Positions 6,929 through 15,143 of a stretch of DNA of 64,000 nucleotides are shown here, piece by piece. The position numbers were made by a program, and so were the translations under genes. The notes under the pieces are model-generated. The model was not told the origin of the DNA. It did not search any database and saw nothing but the letters and a program-made list of their open reading frames with translations. Origin of the DNA: an uncultured Ignavibacteriota bacterium (GTDB lineage Bacteria > Bacteroidota > Ignavibacteria > Palsa-1295); NCBI GenBank assembly GCA_903900335.1, contig CAIUMP010000053.1:1-64000 (forward strand), given 5' to 3'. The stretch's first letter is position 1. Every line of letters starts with the position of its first letter.

Positions 6929-8599
6929 TTAGTCGTTAAGCACAACAAATTCCACACGGCGGTTTTCCGCTCTGCCGGCTTCCGTTGAGTTGTCCGCGAT
7001 TGGTGATTGCTCGCCATATCCCTTGGCAACAACTCGTGTTCCTGGAATTCCCTTCTTGGTGAGGTAGGTGCGGACTGCATTCGCGCGGCGCTCCGAGAGA
7101 TCGCGATTGTACTCAACGCTGCCGATGGAATCGGTGTAGCCGGCGATCTCTACCTTCATTGTCGGGACGGCTTTCATCAGGCGTACGGCTCGATCCAGCT
7201 CCGGATAGGAAGAACCTGAGAGGTCCGACTTCCCGAAATCAAAGAAGACCAGCAGTCTTGTTCTGCCACCTTGCGCCTTGCTCAGCTTGATATCAGGATG
7301 CGAGGAGAGGATTCGCCCCTGATTGTCCACTTCAAAGTAGGCGGTGCCGAATAAGTATCCATTCGACTCGGCGGTAACGGAATACTTTCCTGGTGCACGA
7401 ACACGAACGTTGTATTTGCCGTCCGGATCCGTGTGACCTGTGGCCACGGATTCGTTATTCGTCAAGTCTATGACAGTGATGTCCGCCGAAACTGGATCAC
7501 CTGTCTTTGCATCAGCCACGCGCCCCTGAAGGGCGACCTTTCCATCATCGCCGATCTTGGAAGGTGCTTCGGTTGCGGCCGGTGTAACTTCGCTCGAACT
7601 GGTCGTTTCCGTGGAGGCACTGCCGGATGGAAATGGGAATCGGATTCCGACCGTGAGAGAAGCATAGAGCAGCTTCGGGTAGGTAACAGCAGGCAGGAAG
7701 AAGCCAGCGGCCGCAGCGTTAAGATTATCCTGCCCCGTGCTCGTAAGCCAGGAGGTAAGAGGGAAGCTAAGCAGTAGTTCGGCATCTATCATCGTTGAAG
7801 AGCCTTTGCTGATAGCGAAGGCGGTGCCTGCCCCGAGCTGCAATGCTGCGCGGCTGCTAGTAAAATAAGAAGACTCACTGGAAGCGGGATGGTCGATCGA
7901 ACCGGAGTTGCTGCGGTCTCCCGTTCCTGAATAGTAATAGGTTGCCCCGTTCGCCAAGTCCTGATGGATGGTAACAGAGTTTCCAAGAAGGGAAGAGTAT
8001 TCAAGTCCACCGATGCCGTAAATCTGGTCGGAAAGCCGCAGGTTCAGGAGCGCGGCAAAACTCAAGTTCGTTAATCGCAGCGAATACGAATTGGAAGCAC
8101 CGGAAGTGACTGTAGCCTGTTGCGTGGACGGATCAACCGCCAGGACGACATCCTGCGAGGAACTCTGTGAAGTGTAGTTCGTCAGGTAACGCAACTTCCC
8201 TTCGAGATCCAGACTGGAAGAGAGTGGGAATGCGACCTTGCCGCCGATGAGAAATCCAAGGCCAGTGCCAAAACTTTCAAACGGGACGTATGCGTGTACA
8301 TCGTTTGCTGGATTCTCTGTTGCCGGATCCACAAAGGTAGGATCTTCCAGATGCCAGAAGAAATTTTGATTTCCCATGTAGGTCGAATTGGTGATTCCCA
8401 AATCGAATCCCCAGTAGGCGCGTCCCGTGATCGGTGCTATCGCAACATCATTCGCGGCATCCGATGATGCTGGGGTTGGAGTCCCCTGGCTTTGGAAGTG
8501 GAGTGGAATGGAGTTTGCAGAGTGAGATTGGGAAAAGGCAACCGAATTGACGGAGATCGCGAAAACAACGCTCAGCAAAAACCAAAGAAGCTGTCTCAT
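6929..8599 (-). CDS. OmpA-family outer membrane protein with carboxypeptidase-regulatory domain
   Basis: A 556-residue protein starting MRQLLWFLLSVVFAISVNSVA, a signal peptide; the ATG at 8599 was chosen over an upstream start that would bury the signal. Residues ~40-320 alternate polar and hydrophobic as in an outer-membrane beta barrel. Next comes a carboxypeptidase-regulatory-like domain (LQGRVADAKTGDPVSADITV ... GKYNVRVRAPGKYSV). The C-terminus is an OmpA peptidoglycan-binding domain (VFFDFGKSDLS, VEIAGYTDSIGSVEYNRDLS, RRANAVRTYL, ENRRVEFVV). It likely links the outer membrane to the cell wall; this arrangement is also found in T9SS-associated PorE-like proteins. It converges on the ATP-grasp gene with only 18 bases between. 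Confidence 0.85.
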   Translation of the reverse strand: MRQLLWFLLSVVFAISVNSVAFSQSHSANSIPLHFQSQGTPTPASSDAANDVAIAPITGRAYWGFDLGITNSTYMGNQNFFWHLEDPTFVDPATENPANDVHAYVPFESFGTGLGFLIGGKVAFPLSSSLDLEGKLRYLTNYTSQSSSQDVVLAVDPSTQQATVTSGASNSYSLRLTNLSFAALLNLRLSDQIYGIGGLEYSSLLGNSVTIHQDLANGATYYYSGTGDRSNSGSIDHPASSESSYFTSSRAALQLGAGTAFAISKGSSTMIDAELLLSFPLTSWLTSTGQDNLNAAAAGFFLPAVTYPKLLYASLTVGIRFPFPSGSASTETTSSSEVTPAATEAPSKIGDDGKVALQGRVADAKTGDPVSADITVIDLTNNESVATGHTDPDGKYNVRVRAPGKYSVTAESNGYLFGTAYFEVDNQGRILSSHPDIKLSKAQGGRTRLLVFFDFGKSDLSGSSYPELDRAVRLMKAVPTMKVEIAGYTDSIGSVEYNRDLSERRANAVRTYLTKKGIPGTRVVAKGYGEQSPIADNSTEAGRAENRRVEFVVLND

Positions 8600-8657
8600 A
8601 ATGATAATCGTTAAGGAGTTGACTACAACGTGGGGGACGGAGGATCTTCCTCCCACG

Positions 8658-8665
8658 CAAAAATA
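8658..8665 (-). promoter_or_regulatory. Candidate -7 box for the OmpA gene
   Basis: On the minus strand this reads TATTTTTG, a perfect TAnnTTTG, about 60 bases before the OmpA start codon. A TTG lies 14 bases upstream, a little closer than the usual spacing. Confidence 0.4.
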
Positions 8666-8760
8666 CTACAACCAGAAGGCAAAGCCTTAGAACCGCTTTT
8701 GCCAGCAAGCAGTTTAACCTCCAATACTCCTCCGATCGCTATCAAATTCTAACCAATCGC

Positions 8761-9867
8761 ATGACTTCCGCACCAAGCCTCACCCTCGGTATCGAAGAGG
8801 AATTTCAGCTTATCGACCCGATCTCGCGCGATCTTAAGTCGCACATCCTCGAAATTCTCGATGATGGCAAGACCGTGATCGCTGAGCACGTGAAGTCCGA
8901 GATCCACCAGTCCGTTGCTGAGGTAGGCACTGGGATATGCCAAAATATCCAACAGGCCGACGGTGAGGTGAGAAATTTGCGCCGCATCCTCAGAGACATT
9001 GCCGCAGATAAGGGCCTCAAGATCGCCGCTGCCGGCACGCATCCTTTCGCAAGCTGGAGAGAGCAGCTCATTACTCCGAGCGCGCACTACGACAGCCTTA
9101 TCGAGGAGATGCAGCTCATCGCACGCGCGAACCTCATCTTCGGTCTGCACGTCCACATTGGCATCGAGGATCGGGATCTACAGATCCAGATCATGAACGA
9201 ATTTCGCTACTTCCTGCCTCACTTGCTCGCGCTCTCCACAAATAGCCCGTTCTGGCTGGGGACGGACACGGGGCTCAAGAGTTTTCGCACAAAGGTGTTC
9301 GACCGCTATCCTCGAACGAATATACCTGACTCATACGAGAGCTATAGTCAGTTCGAAGACTTTGTGGATCTGCTTATCCAAACCAACTGCATTAACAACC
9401 GGAAGAAGATATGGTGGGACATCCGTCCCCACGCAGTCTTCCCGACGCTCGAGGTACGTGTGTGCGACATCCCAATGCTTGCAGATGAGACGATCTGTCT
9501 GGCGGCGCTGATTCAGGCGATCGCAGCGAAGCTCTATAAGCTTCGCGCGAAGAATCTTGGGTTCCGGCAGTATAGTCGAGCACTACTCATGGAGAACAAG
9601 TGGCGCGCATCCCGTTATGGCATCCGCGGCAAACTTGTGGATTTTGGCCGCGGTGTGGAGGTGGATGAGCCCACGCTTATCTTGGAATTGCTCGAATTCA
9701 TTGATGACGTTGTTGATGGATTGGGCAGCCGGAAGCAATGCGAATATGTACATACGATCCTTGCCCGAGGAACCGGTGCCGACCGTCAGGTAGAAGTCTT
9801 CCGCAAGACGAACCAGATCAACTCCGTTGTAGATTACATTTGCGAGGAAACAGTTACGGGACTCTAA
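8761..9867 (+). CDS. ybdK: Carboxylate-amine ligase, YbdK/GCS2 family
   Basis: A 368-residue protein of the glutamate-cysteine ligase 2 superfamily. Motifs seen are LGIEEEFQLID at residues 9-19 (metal and ATP carboxylates), AAAGTHPFASW near 98, FGLHVHIGIEDRD near 127-139 (conserved HVHIG), WWDIRPHAVFPTLEVRVCD near 218-236, and a basic helix with ENKWRASRYG near 280. These enzymes form an amide bond between a carboxylate and an amine at the expense of ATP; E. coli YbdK has weak glutamate-cysteine ligase activity, but the true substrate is usually unknown. Members often sit near ATP-grasp genes, and one lies 1.9 kb upstream here. It is divergent from the OmpA gene across 161 bp. Confidence 0.87.
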   Translation: MTSAPSLTLGIEEEFQLIDPISRDLKSHILEILDDGKTVIAEHVKSEIHQSVAEVGTGICQNIQQADGEVRNLRRILRDIAADKGLKIAAAGTHPFASWREQLITPSAHYDSLIEEMQLIARANLIFGLHVHIGIEDRDLQIQIMNEFRYFLPHLLALSTNSPFWLGTDTGLKSFRTKVFDRYPRTNIPDSYESYSQFEDFVDLLIQTNCINNRKKIWWDIRPHAVFPTLEVRVCDIPMLADETICLAALIQAIAAKLYKLRAKNLGFRQYSRALLMENKWRASRYGIRGKLVDFGRGVEVDEPTLILELLEFIDDVVDGLGSRKQCEYVHTILARGTGADRQVEVFRKTNQINSVVDYICEETVTGL

Positions 9868-9984
9868 AGCCATTCCTGCCCAGGCGCTTGCAGCTGCATT
9901 TGGTGCTGAACCACTTGACTTTCGCAACGAATCACGGGCACTGACGGTTAATGGAATAATCACACTCAGAACGCATTTTTTTTC

Positions 9985-10650
9985 GTGATCTACCGAGCGC
10001 TCTTTCTCAGCCTGGTTCTTATCGGTATCGGCCTAACCATCCGGCCGTTGTCAGCTCGTTCCCAAAATTCGGCCCCCACCGTCCGAAAGAAGATAACACA
10101 ATCACGTTCACCTCGCAACCATGCGCCGACCGATACCGTAGGTGTCGTCAACGGGGTGGTGATAGCGTATGGGGATTTCAAGTCGATCATGTCGGGCTAC
10201 CTCAGAACCTTTGTCGAGCGTTCTCACAATGATCTTGTTACCGATAGCTTGTACTCGGTCATCGTGGATTCCGCCTGGATCCGCGCCGTTACGGATGTGC
10301 TCATAGAGCAGGAGATCCATAAGCGTAAACTCGCCATGAGCGACACAGCGATCAAATCCGCGCTTCTTGACAATCCTCCGGATTATCTGCGCGCGCAATT
10401 CACCGACTCACTCGGTGTTTTGCGAAAGGATGTGCTCAAACGTGCACTCGCTGACCCAGCAAGCGATAGCATCGTTGAGATGATCGTGGGCGCGGAGAAG
10501 ATCCGCCTTGAGACAGATCGACTCATCCAGACCGTTGCGGCCAAGGCCCATACCCCCGCCGAGCGGATACGGCTGTTCGATCTCTGGCTTCGAAAGGCGA
10601 TGGCCACTTCCAGGATCGTCGACCGCCGAACCGCCTTTGGATATTATTGA
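9985..10650 (+). CDS. Exported SurA_N-like protein lacking a PPIase domain
   Basis: A 221-residue protein with an N-terminal hydrophobic signal or anchor (YRALFLSLVLIGIGLTI) after a GTG start. A short basic linker leads to a segment like the N-terminal chaperone half of SurA/PpiC proteins: VGVVNGVVIAYGDFKSIMSGYL (usual form VA.VNGE.I...dF...), then long helices with DVLIEQEIHKRKLAMSDTAI. The parvulin prolyl-isomerase domain that normally follows is missing; the protein ends in charged helices. It could be a periplasmic holdase for outer-membrane proteins, or a diverged lipoprotein-type chaperone. The upstream 117-bp gap shows no clear signal. Confidence 0.5.
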   Translation: MIYRALFLSLVLIGIGLTIRPLSARSQNSAPTVRKKITQSRSPRNHAPTDTVGVVNGVVIAYGDFKSIMSGYLRTFVERSHNDLVTDSLYSVIVDSAWIRAVTDVLIEQEIHKRKLAMSDTAIKSALLDNPPDYLRAQFTDSLGVLRKDVLKRALADPASDSIVEMIVGAEKIRLETDRLIQTVAAKAHTPAERIRLFDLWLRKAMATSRIVDRRTAFGYY

Positions 10651-10750
10651 ACTTCACCGATGAACTGTTGTTCTGGATGCTCAGTCATCGACTCCACATG
10701 CAGCCTCCCACAGACTCGTAAGTATTAGCACCTCATCACCCCAACTCCGC

Positions 10751-11317
10751 TTGATTACTTCGACGCACGTCCAACACCCACCGCTCGAACGGCCCGAGAT
10801 CGAAACCGACGAGCAATTTGAAAATGATCCAGCCCGCGATCGCAAGCTTCCGCGCAGACGCTTAGCCCGTGAGCGCGTAATGCAAATGCTGTATGCGCAC
10901 GATCTTAGCGGCGAGGATCTGGACGGACTCTTTTTTGATCTCGTCCAGCGGGATCTGGCTGAGGATGAGGCGGCGCTGGGTTTTGCTCGTGACCTTGCGA
11001 GGGAAGTGTCACTTCACAGGGAAGAGATCAATGTCCTGATAACGGACAAACTTCAGCGTTGGGATTTTGCACGCGTCGCCTTGATCGACAGGCTGCTCAT
11101 TCAGATGGGGATCACGGAGCTGATGTACTTCCCGGAGATCCCTCCGAAAGCCACGATCAACGAACTCATCGAGATCGCCAAGGATTATTCGACGGAAGAA
11201 AGTGGGAAGTTTATCAATGGGCTGTTGCACTCCGTTCTTACGCATTTACGCGACAACGGTGGGCTGAACAAAACCGGGCGCGGACTCGTAGATAAACAAG
11301 TCAATGGAAAGGCATAG
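10751..11317 (+). CDS. nusB: Transcription antitermination factor NusB
   Basis: A protein of about 188 residues. The conserved core begins RRRLARERVMQMLYAHDLSG and includes ITDKLQRWDFARVALIDRLL, MGITELMYFPEIPPKATINE, and EIAKDYSTEESGKFINGLLH, which is the NusB signature set. NusB with NusE (S10) binds boxA RNA in rRNA operons and helps antitermination. The core is preceded by ~35 polar residues. No ATG is available; the TTG at 10751 is the only upstream start in frame, so the exact N-terminus is uncertain. The MFS gene follows after 23 bases. Confidence 0.9.
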   Translation: MITSTHVQHPPLERPEIETDEQFENDPARDRKLPRRRLARERVMQMLYAHDLSGEDLDGLFFDLVQRDLAEDEAALGFARDLAREVSLHREEINVLITDKLQRWDFARVALIDRLLIQMGITELMYFPEIPPKATINELIEIAKDYSTEESGKFINGLLHSVLTHLRDNGGLNKTGRGLVDKQVNGKA

Positions 11318-11340
11318 ATAGTATCCGAAGTATCTGATTG

Positions 11341-12609
11341 ATGAGTGTGAGCGTCACCTCCGGTTTTTCCAAGAAGGTAGTAGCTGCATGGGGCAGCTTT
11401 GACTATGCTATGGCCTCGTTTTCGGGGATCATGGTGACGTTCGTCTTCCCGATCTATTTCCGCAATGTGATCGTCACCAATGGCCATGGTGATGCCTATT
11501 GGAGCGCCACCGTTGCAAGCTCCATGCTGCTTGTCGCACTGTTAACACCATTGCTGGGCGCGATGGCGGACGTGCTGAATAACAAGAAAGTCTATCTCGC
11601 CATTTTCACCGCAGTGACGGTCGCGACGACAGCGTTGCTATACTTCATGCAGCCTGGGATGGTGCTCATTGCTGCGCTTTTGTTCATACTTGCAAATGCG
11701 GGGTTTGAGGGTGGCATTGTGTTCTACGATGCTTTCCTTCCAGAGATCACTACACCGCAGACGTATGGCAGAGTATCCGGATTTGGTTTTGCGTGCGGCT
11801 ACATCGGCTCGCTTGCGATACTCATCATCAACCAACCGTTCTTTGAGACCACTCCAAAGACGACATTCTTAGTTGTCGCTGCCTTTATTACCGTCTTCTC
11901 GCTTCCGCTGTTTCTGATCGTCCCTGAGAAGCGGCACCCGATACGAATAAACTTCAGAGCACTTGTCCGGAGAGGGTTCGGTCAGTTGCGGACGACGATA
12001 GGTCATATCCGGGAGTACGAACATGTGACGAAATTCCTTCTCGCATATTTTCTATATAATGATGCTATTCTTACCGTCATAGCATTTAGTGGGGTCTATG
12101 CGAATGCCACTCTGCATTTTGGTATGACCGAGCTTGCACTATGGTTTGCGATGATCCAGATCGTGGCGGTTATTGGCTCTCTCATCTTTGGCAGGATAGC
12201 AGATGCGAGTGGGCCCAAATTGGCTATCTCGATTACACTCCTAATTTGGATCCTTGTCGTCACGCTCGCCTACTTTACTACCACGAAGACGGCATTCTAT
12301 TTCGTTGGAGCGATTGCCGGGCTTGCGCTTGGCTCAAGTCAATCCTGTTCGCGAAGCCTGATGGCACTGCTCACACCACCAGAACATACAGCAGAGTTCT
12401 TCGGCTTTTATGATGGCTTCTGCGGCAAGGCAAGCGCGGTGATAGGGCCGATCACCTTCGGAATTCTATCCGAGCTCTTTGGTAGCCAGCGGCCGGCGAT
12501 ATTGGCGCTGGGTTCTTTCTTCATCATGGGATTACTTCTGCTTAGACGAGTGAAAGAACAGAAGGCCGTCGCTGAGGGCCAGTCGTTTGAGGGGGCAACT
12601 GTTGGGTAG
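11341..12609 (+). CDS. MFS transporter, UMF1/Atg22-like
   Basis: A 422-residue protein with about 12 hydrophobic segments. The N-terminus KVVAAWGSFDYAMASFSG, the helix ending LLTPLLGAMADVLNNKK (the MFS motif-A loop), EGGIVFYDAFLPEITTP and YGRVSGFGFACGYIGSLAILI are characteristic of the UMF1/Atg22-like branch of the major facilitator superfamily. Yeast Atg22 exports amino acids from the vacuole; bacterial members are uncharacterised efflux or uptake carriers. The ATG at 11341 is used; the TTG directly before it is unlikely. It probably shares a transcript with nusB and converges on cinA with a 32-bp gap. Confidence 0.85.
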   Translation: MSVSVTSGFSKKVVAAWGSFDYAMASFSGIMVTFVFPIYFRNVIVTNGHGDAYWSATVASSMLLVALLTPLLGAMADVLNNKKVYLAIFTAVTVATTALLYFMQPGMVLIAALLFILANAGFEGGIVFYDAFLPEITTPQTYGRVSGFGFACGYIGSLAILIINQPFFETTPKTTFLVVAAFITVFSLPLFLIVPEKRHPIRINFRALVRRGFGQLRTTIGHIREYEHVTKFLLAYFLYNDAILTVIAFSGVYANATLHFGMTELALWFAMIQIVAVIGSLIFGRIADASGPKLAISITLLIWILVVTLAYFTTTKTAFYFVGAIAGLALGSSQSCSRSLMALLTPPEHTAEFFGFYDGFCGKASAVIGPITFGILSELFGSQRPAILALGSFFIMGLLLLRRVKEQKAVAEGQSFEGATVG

Positions 12610-12641
12610 GTCATAACCCACGCCTCTGGATCTTGTGATCG

Positions 12642-13898
12642 TCACACAGTGTCTGCTAAGCGGCGTCGCAGCATTTCCAAGGCTCCCATTACCGCCCGTT
12701 CGCGGTTGAGCGAGCGGCCAAAATCCAGCTGAAGTTTTTTTGTACCGGTCTTTGCCCCTCGTTCAGCGAGTGCGAGCCAGATAGTACCGACCGGTTTTTC
12801 GGCTGTTCCACCATCGGGGCCAGCTATGCCGGTAACACTTATCGCGAAATCAGAGCCAAGCTTCTTGAGCGCACCCTCAGCCATCTCGATAGCGGTCTCT
12901 TCGCTTACGGCCCCAAAACGCCCCAACGTGTCGTGCTTTACTCCGAGCTGGGATTCCTTGATCGTATTGTCGTAGGCTACAACGCTACCCATGAATACCG
13001 AGCTTGCCCCAGGCACTTCAGTCAGCTTCGCCGCGATCAGTCCACCGGTACAACTTTCTGCGGTTCCAAGTGTCTTGTGAACGGCGGTTAGTGCTTTGAC
13101 GATTGCCGCCTCAAGCGTTTCGTCATCGGAGCCATAGATGTACTTGCCCGCGCGTTCACGAATAAACTTCTCCGCACGATCAATGTCGGCATTGACTTGG
13201 CGGCTTGAACTTCCTCTGGCACTAATACGAAGGCGCACCGCGCCCGCCCGTGGAAGAAAGGCGAGCGTTGTTCCGGGGCGAAGAAATGTGGTTGGGTCGC
13301 CGATCCTTTCGGCGAGCACAGATTCTCCGATCCCGCTGGTTAATAGGGTGCGGTGCCGAATCGCTTCGAGATCCTTTCTGTACGTTCTCCGAAGGAAGGG
13401 AAGCACGCCATTCGTCATCGTGAATTCCATCTCTACCGGGACGCCGGGTAAGATCACAAACGTCTTGCCATCTTCATGAAAGAGCAGCCCCGGTGCTGTG
13501 CCGCGATCATTGCGAAGCGCGGTGAAACCTTCAGGGACCATTGCTTGCCCCACATTGATCTCTGGCATCTTCTCATATCCAAGCGACCGGAATCGCTCCT
13601 GCACTGCGCGAAGTGTTGGCTTGTGGAGCACAAGTGATTTGTGGAAGAATTTCGCCACTGCAGCTTTGGAGATGTCGTCGTGCGTGGGGCCAAGCCCGCC
13701 GGTTACCAGCACGACCTCATTCTCTTTCCATGCTCTCCGGAAAGTGGACAGAATGGCTTTCACATCGTCGCCGATCGTGGTTACACGCTCTACAGCAATT
13801 CCTGCCGCATTCAACTCGCGGCTCATCCAGGATGCGTTTGAGTTGACGACTTGTCCGATCAGCAATTCGTCGCCGATGGAGATAATTTCAGCTTTCAT
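12642..13898 (-). CDS. cinA: CinA: molybdopterin-binding / NMN amidohydrolase protein
   Basis: A 418-residue two-domain protein. The N-terminal MoaB/MogA-like domain shows KAEIISIGDELLIGQVVNSN at the start and VLVTGGLGPTHDDIS near 65-80. The C-terminal CinA amidase domain (from ~residue 260) shows TAESCTGGLIAAKLTEVPGAS, FMGSVVAYDN, AISVTGIAGPDGG and KPVGTIWLALA. The C-terminal domain deamidates nicotinamide mononucleotide in the pyridine-nucleotide salvage cycle; the N-terminal part has ADP-ribose pyrophosphatase activity in some bacteria. The ATG at 13898 fits the conserved N-terminus better than a start six codons upstream. It is the last gene of the seven-gene minus-strand operon, 21 bases after pgpA. 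Confidence 0.93.
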   Translation of the reverse strand: MKAEIISIGDELLIGQVVNSNASWMSRELNAAGIAVERVTTIGDDVKAILSTFRRAWKENEVVLVTGGLGPTHDDISKAAVAKFFHKSLVLHKPTLRAVQERFRSLGYEKMPEINVGQAMVPEGFTALRNDRGTAPGLLFHEDGKTFVILPGVPVEMEFTMTNGVLPFLRRTYRKDLEAIRHRTLLTSGIGESVLAERIGDPTTFLRPGTTLAFLPRAGAVRLRISARGSSSRQVNADIDRAEKFIRERAGKYIYGSDDETLEAAIVKALTAVHKTLGTAESCTGGLIAAKLTEVPGASSVFMGSVVAYDNTIKESQLGVKHDTLGRFGAVSEETAIEMAEGALKKLGSDFAISVTGIAGPDGGTAEKPVGTIWLALAERGAKTGTKKLQLDFGRSLNRERAVMGALEMLRRRLADTV

Positions 13899-13919
13899 GG
13901 GTGACAAAAAAAACAACTG

Positions 13920-14468
13920 TTAAGAAGCGACGACAAAGTGCATCACAATGTGCGCCAAGATGTTTGCGTAGATGCCGGCAACAGCATCATCCAGCATGAT
14001 CCCGGTTCCTCCAGGCTTGCGCTCAAAATAGCGAGCGGGTTGTGGCTTTAGAATATCAAATGCCCGAAAGAAGAAGAACGCCAGCGCGACAAATCGTAGA
14101 TCCCCGGCGTAGCTCAGCGTGAGTAACGCGACCCACTGTCCGAGCACCTCATCGATCACTACGATCCCTGGGTCGGGGATCCCAAGAATGCGCTCTATTA
14201 TTCCGCCGGACCAAATGCCAGCAAATAGCACGACAGCACAGCCGATCAAGAGCGCGACAGGATTCTGCAAACTCGGTAGCGCGAGATAAACGATCGCTGC
14301 GGCAAAGCTACCGACCGTCCCCGAACTAACGGGCGAAAGGCCCGTGAAGAAGAACGTACCGACGATGAGGGGAAGTCGTGGAATTGCTGAAAGATCTCGG
14401 CGATCTTTAACCCAAAGCCGAGAACGTGCTTTGGTAAACCACTCGAACGAAGAATTGGGGCTGCCCAC
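13920..14468 (-). CDS. pgpA: Phosphatidylglycerophosphatase A
   Basis: A 182-residue integral membrane protein. Key PgpA motifs are present: FFTGLSPVSSGTVGSF near residue 40, DPGIVVIDEVLGQWVAL near 98-114 (acidic metal site), FFRAFDILKPQPARYFERKPGG near 133-154, and GIMLDDAVAGIYANI near 155-169. It removes the phosphate from phosphatidylglycerol-phosphate to give phosphatidylglycerol in the inner membrane. It lies eight bases downstream of pgsA, which makes its substrate, so the two steps are encoded side by side. Confidence 0.92.
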   Translation of the reverse strand: MGSPNSSFEWFTKARSRLWVKDRRDLSAIPRLPLIVGTFFFTGLSPVSSGTVGSFAAAIVYLALPSLQNPVALLIGCAVVLFAGIWSGGIIERILGIPDPGIVVIDEVLGQWVALLTLSYAGDLRFVALAFFFFRAFDILKPQPARYFERKPGGTGIMLDDAVAGIYANILAHIVMHFVVAS

Positions 14469-14475
14469 GGTTGTC

Positions 14476-15096
14476 TTAAATTATCTCCTGTGAAGCGTGG
14501 CGCAACAGGTAGCGTGATACCACCGCTCGGAGTGCTGGCCAGTTATCGTAACTGTACAAGATCGCCGAAGCTGCTGTAAGGAATGTGACAATACCCATCG
14601 GCCAAAACAACAGCGCCGGACTCTTGAGCTGCCTTCCAATTTCTTGCAACCAAGAACCCAATCCGCCGTCAGCCGCGACGAGCGCAAAGAGCATCACAGA
14701 GATAAAGATCATCTGGACTGCGGTCTTCACTTTCGCAATAAAGCTCGTCTGCACCGATAATCCTTGTGTATCAGCGAGTAGTCGGAAGAGCGTGAGATAG
14801 GCGTCGCGGAAGAGTACCACGATCACCATCCACCAGGGAATATAATCCTGCCAGGCGAAGGCGATGAACGCGGCCCCTGTGAGCAGTTTATCCGCGAGTG
14901 GGTCGAGAAAGGCACCTAGCGCCGAAGTGAGGTTCATCTTGCGCGCGATGTGTCCGTCCCACCAATCTGTGATGGAGGCCACGATGAAGATACCGATCGC
15001 CCACTCCGTCTTAGGCGGCGTAACGAGCGCGAACAGCACAAAGAAGACCGCGGCAAGCACGATCCTCAGGACTGTCAGCTGTGTCGGTATTCTCAT
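14476..15096 (-). CDS. pgsA: CDP-diacylglycerol-glycerol-3-phosphate 3-phosphatidyltransferase
   Basis: A 206-residue membrane protein of the CDP-alcohol phosphatidyltransferase family. The signature D-x2-DG-x2-AR-x8-G-x3-D-x3-D is seen as TDWWDGHIARK then GAFLDPLADKL. It makes phosphatidylglycerol-phosphate from CDP-diacylglycerol. The ATG at 15096 (MRIPTQLTVLRI) matches family N-termini. A longer reading to 15309 would overlap rsmB by about 165 bases and adds no conserved residues, so it was rejected. The product feeds PgpA, encoded next. Confidence 0.92.
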   Translation of the reverse strand: MRIPTQLTVLRIVLAAVFFVLFALVTPPKTEWAIGIFIVASITDWWDGHIARKMNLTSALGAFLDPLADKLLTGAAFIAFAWQDYIPWWMVIVVLFRDAYLTLFRLLADTQGLSVQTSFIAKVKTAVQMIFISVMLFALVAADGGLGSWLQEIGRQLKSPALLFWPMGIVTFLTAASAILYSYDNWPALRAVVSRYLLRHASQEII

Positions 15097-15143
15097 GAAG
15101 GGGCGAGGGCTGTGGTTTGTTGTTCGAATAAGTGGCGCCCAAG

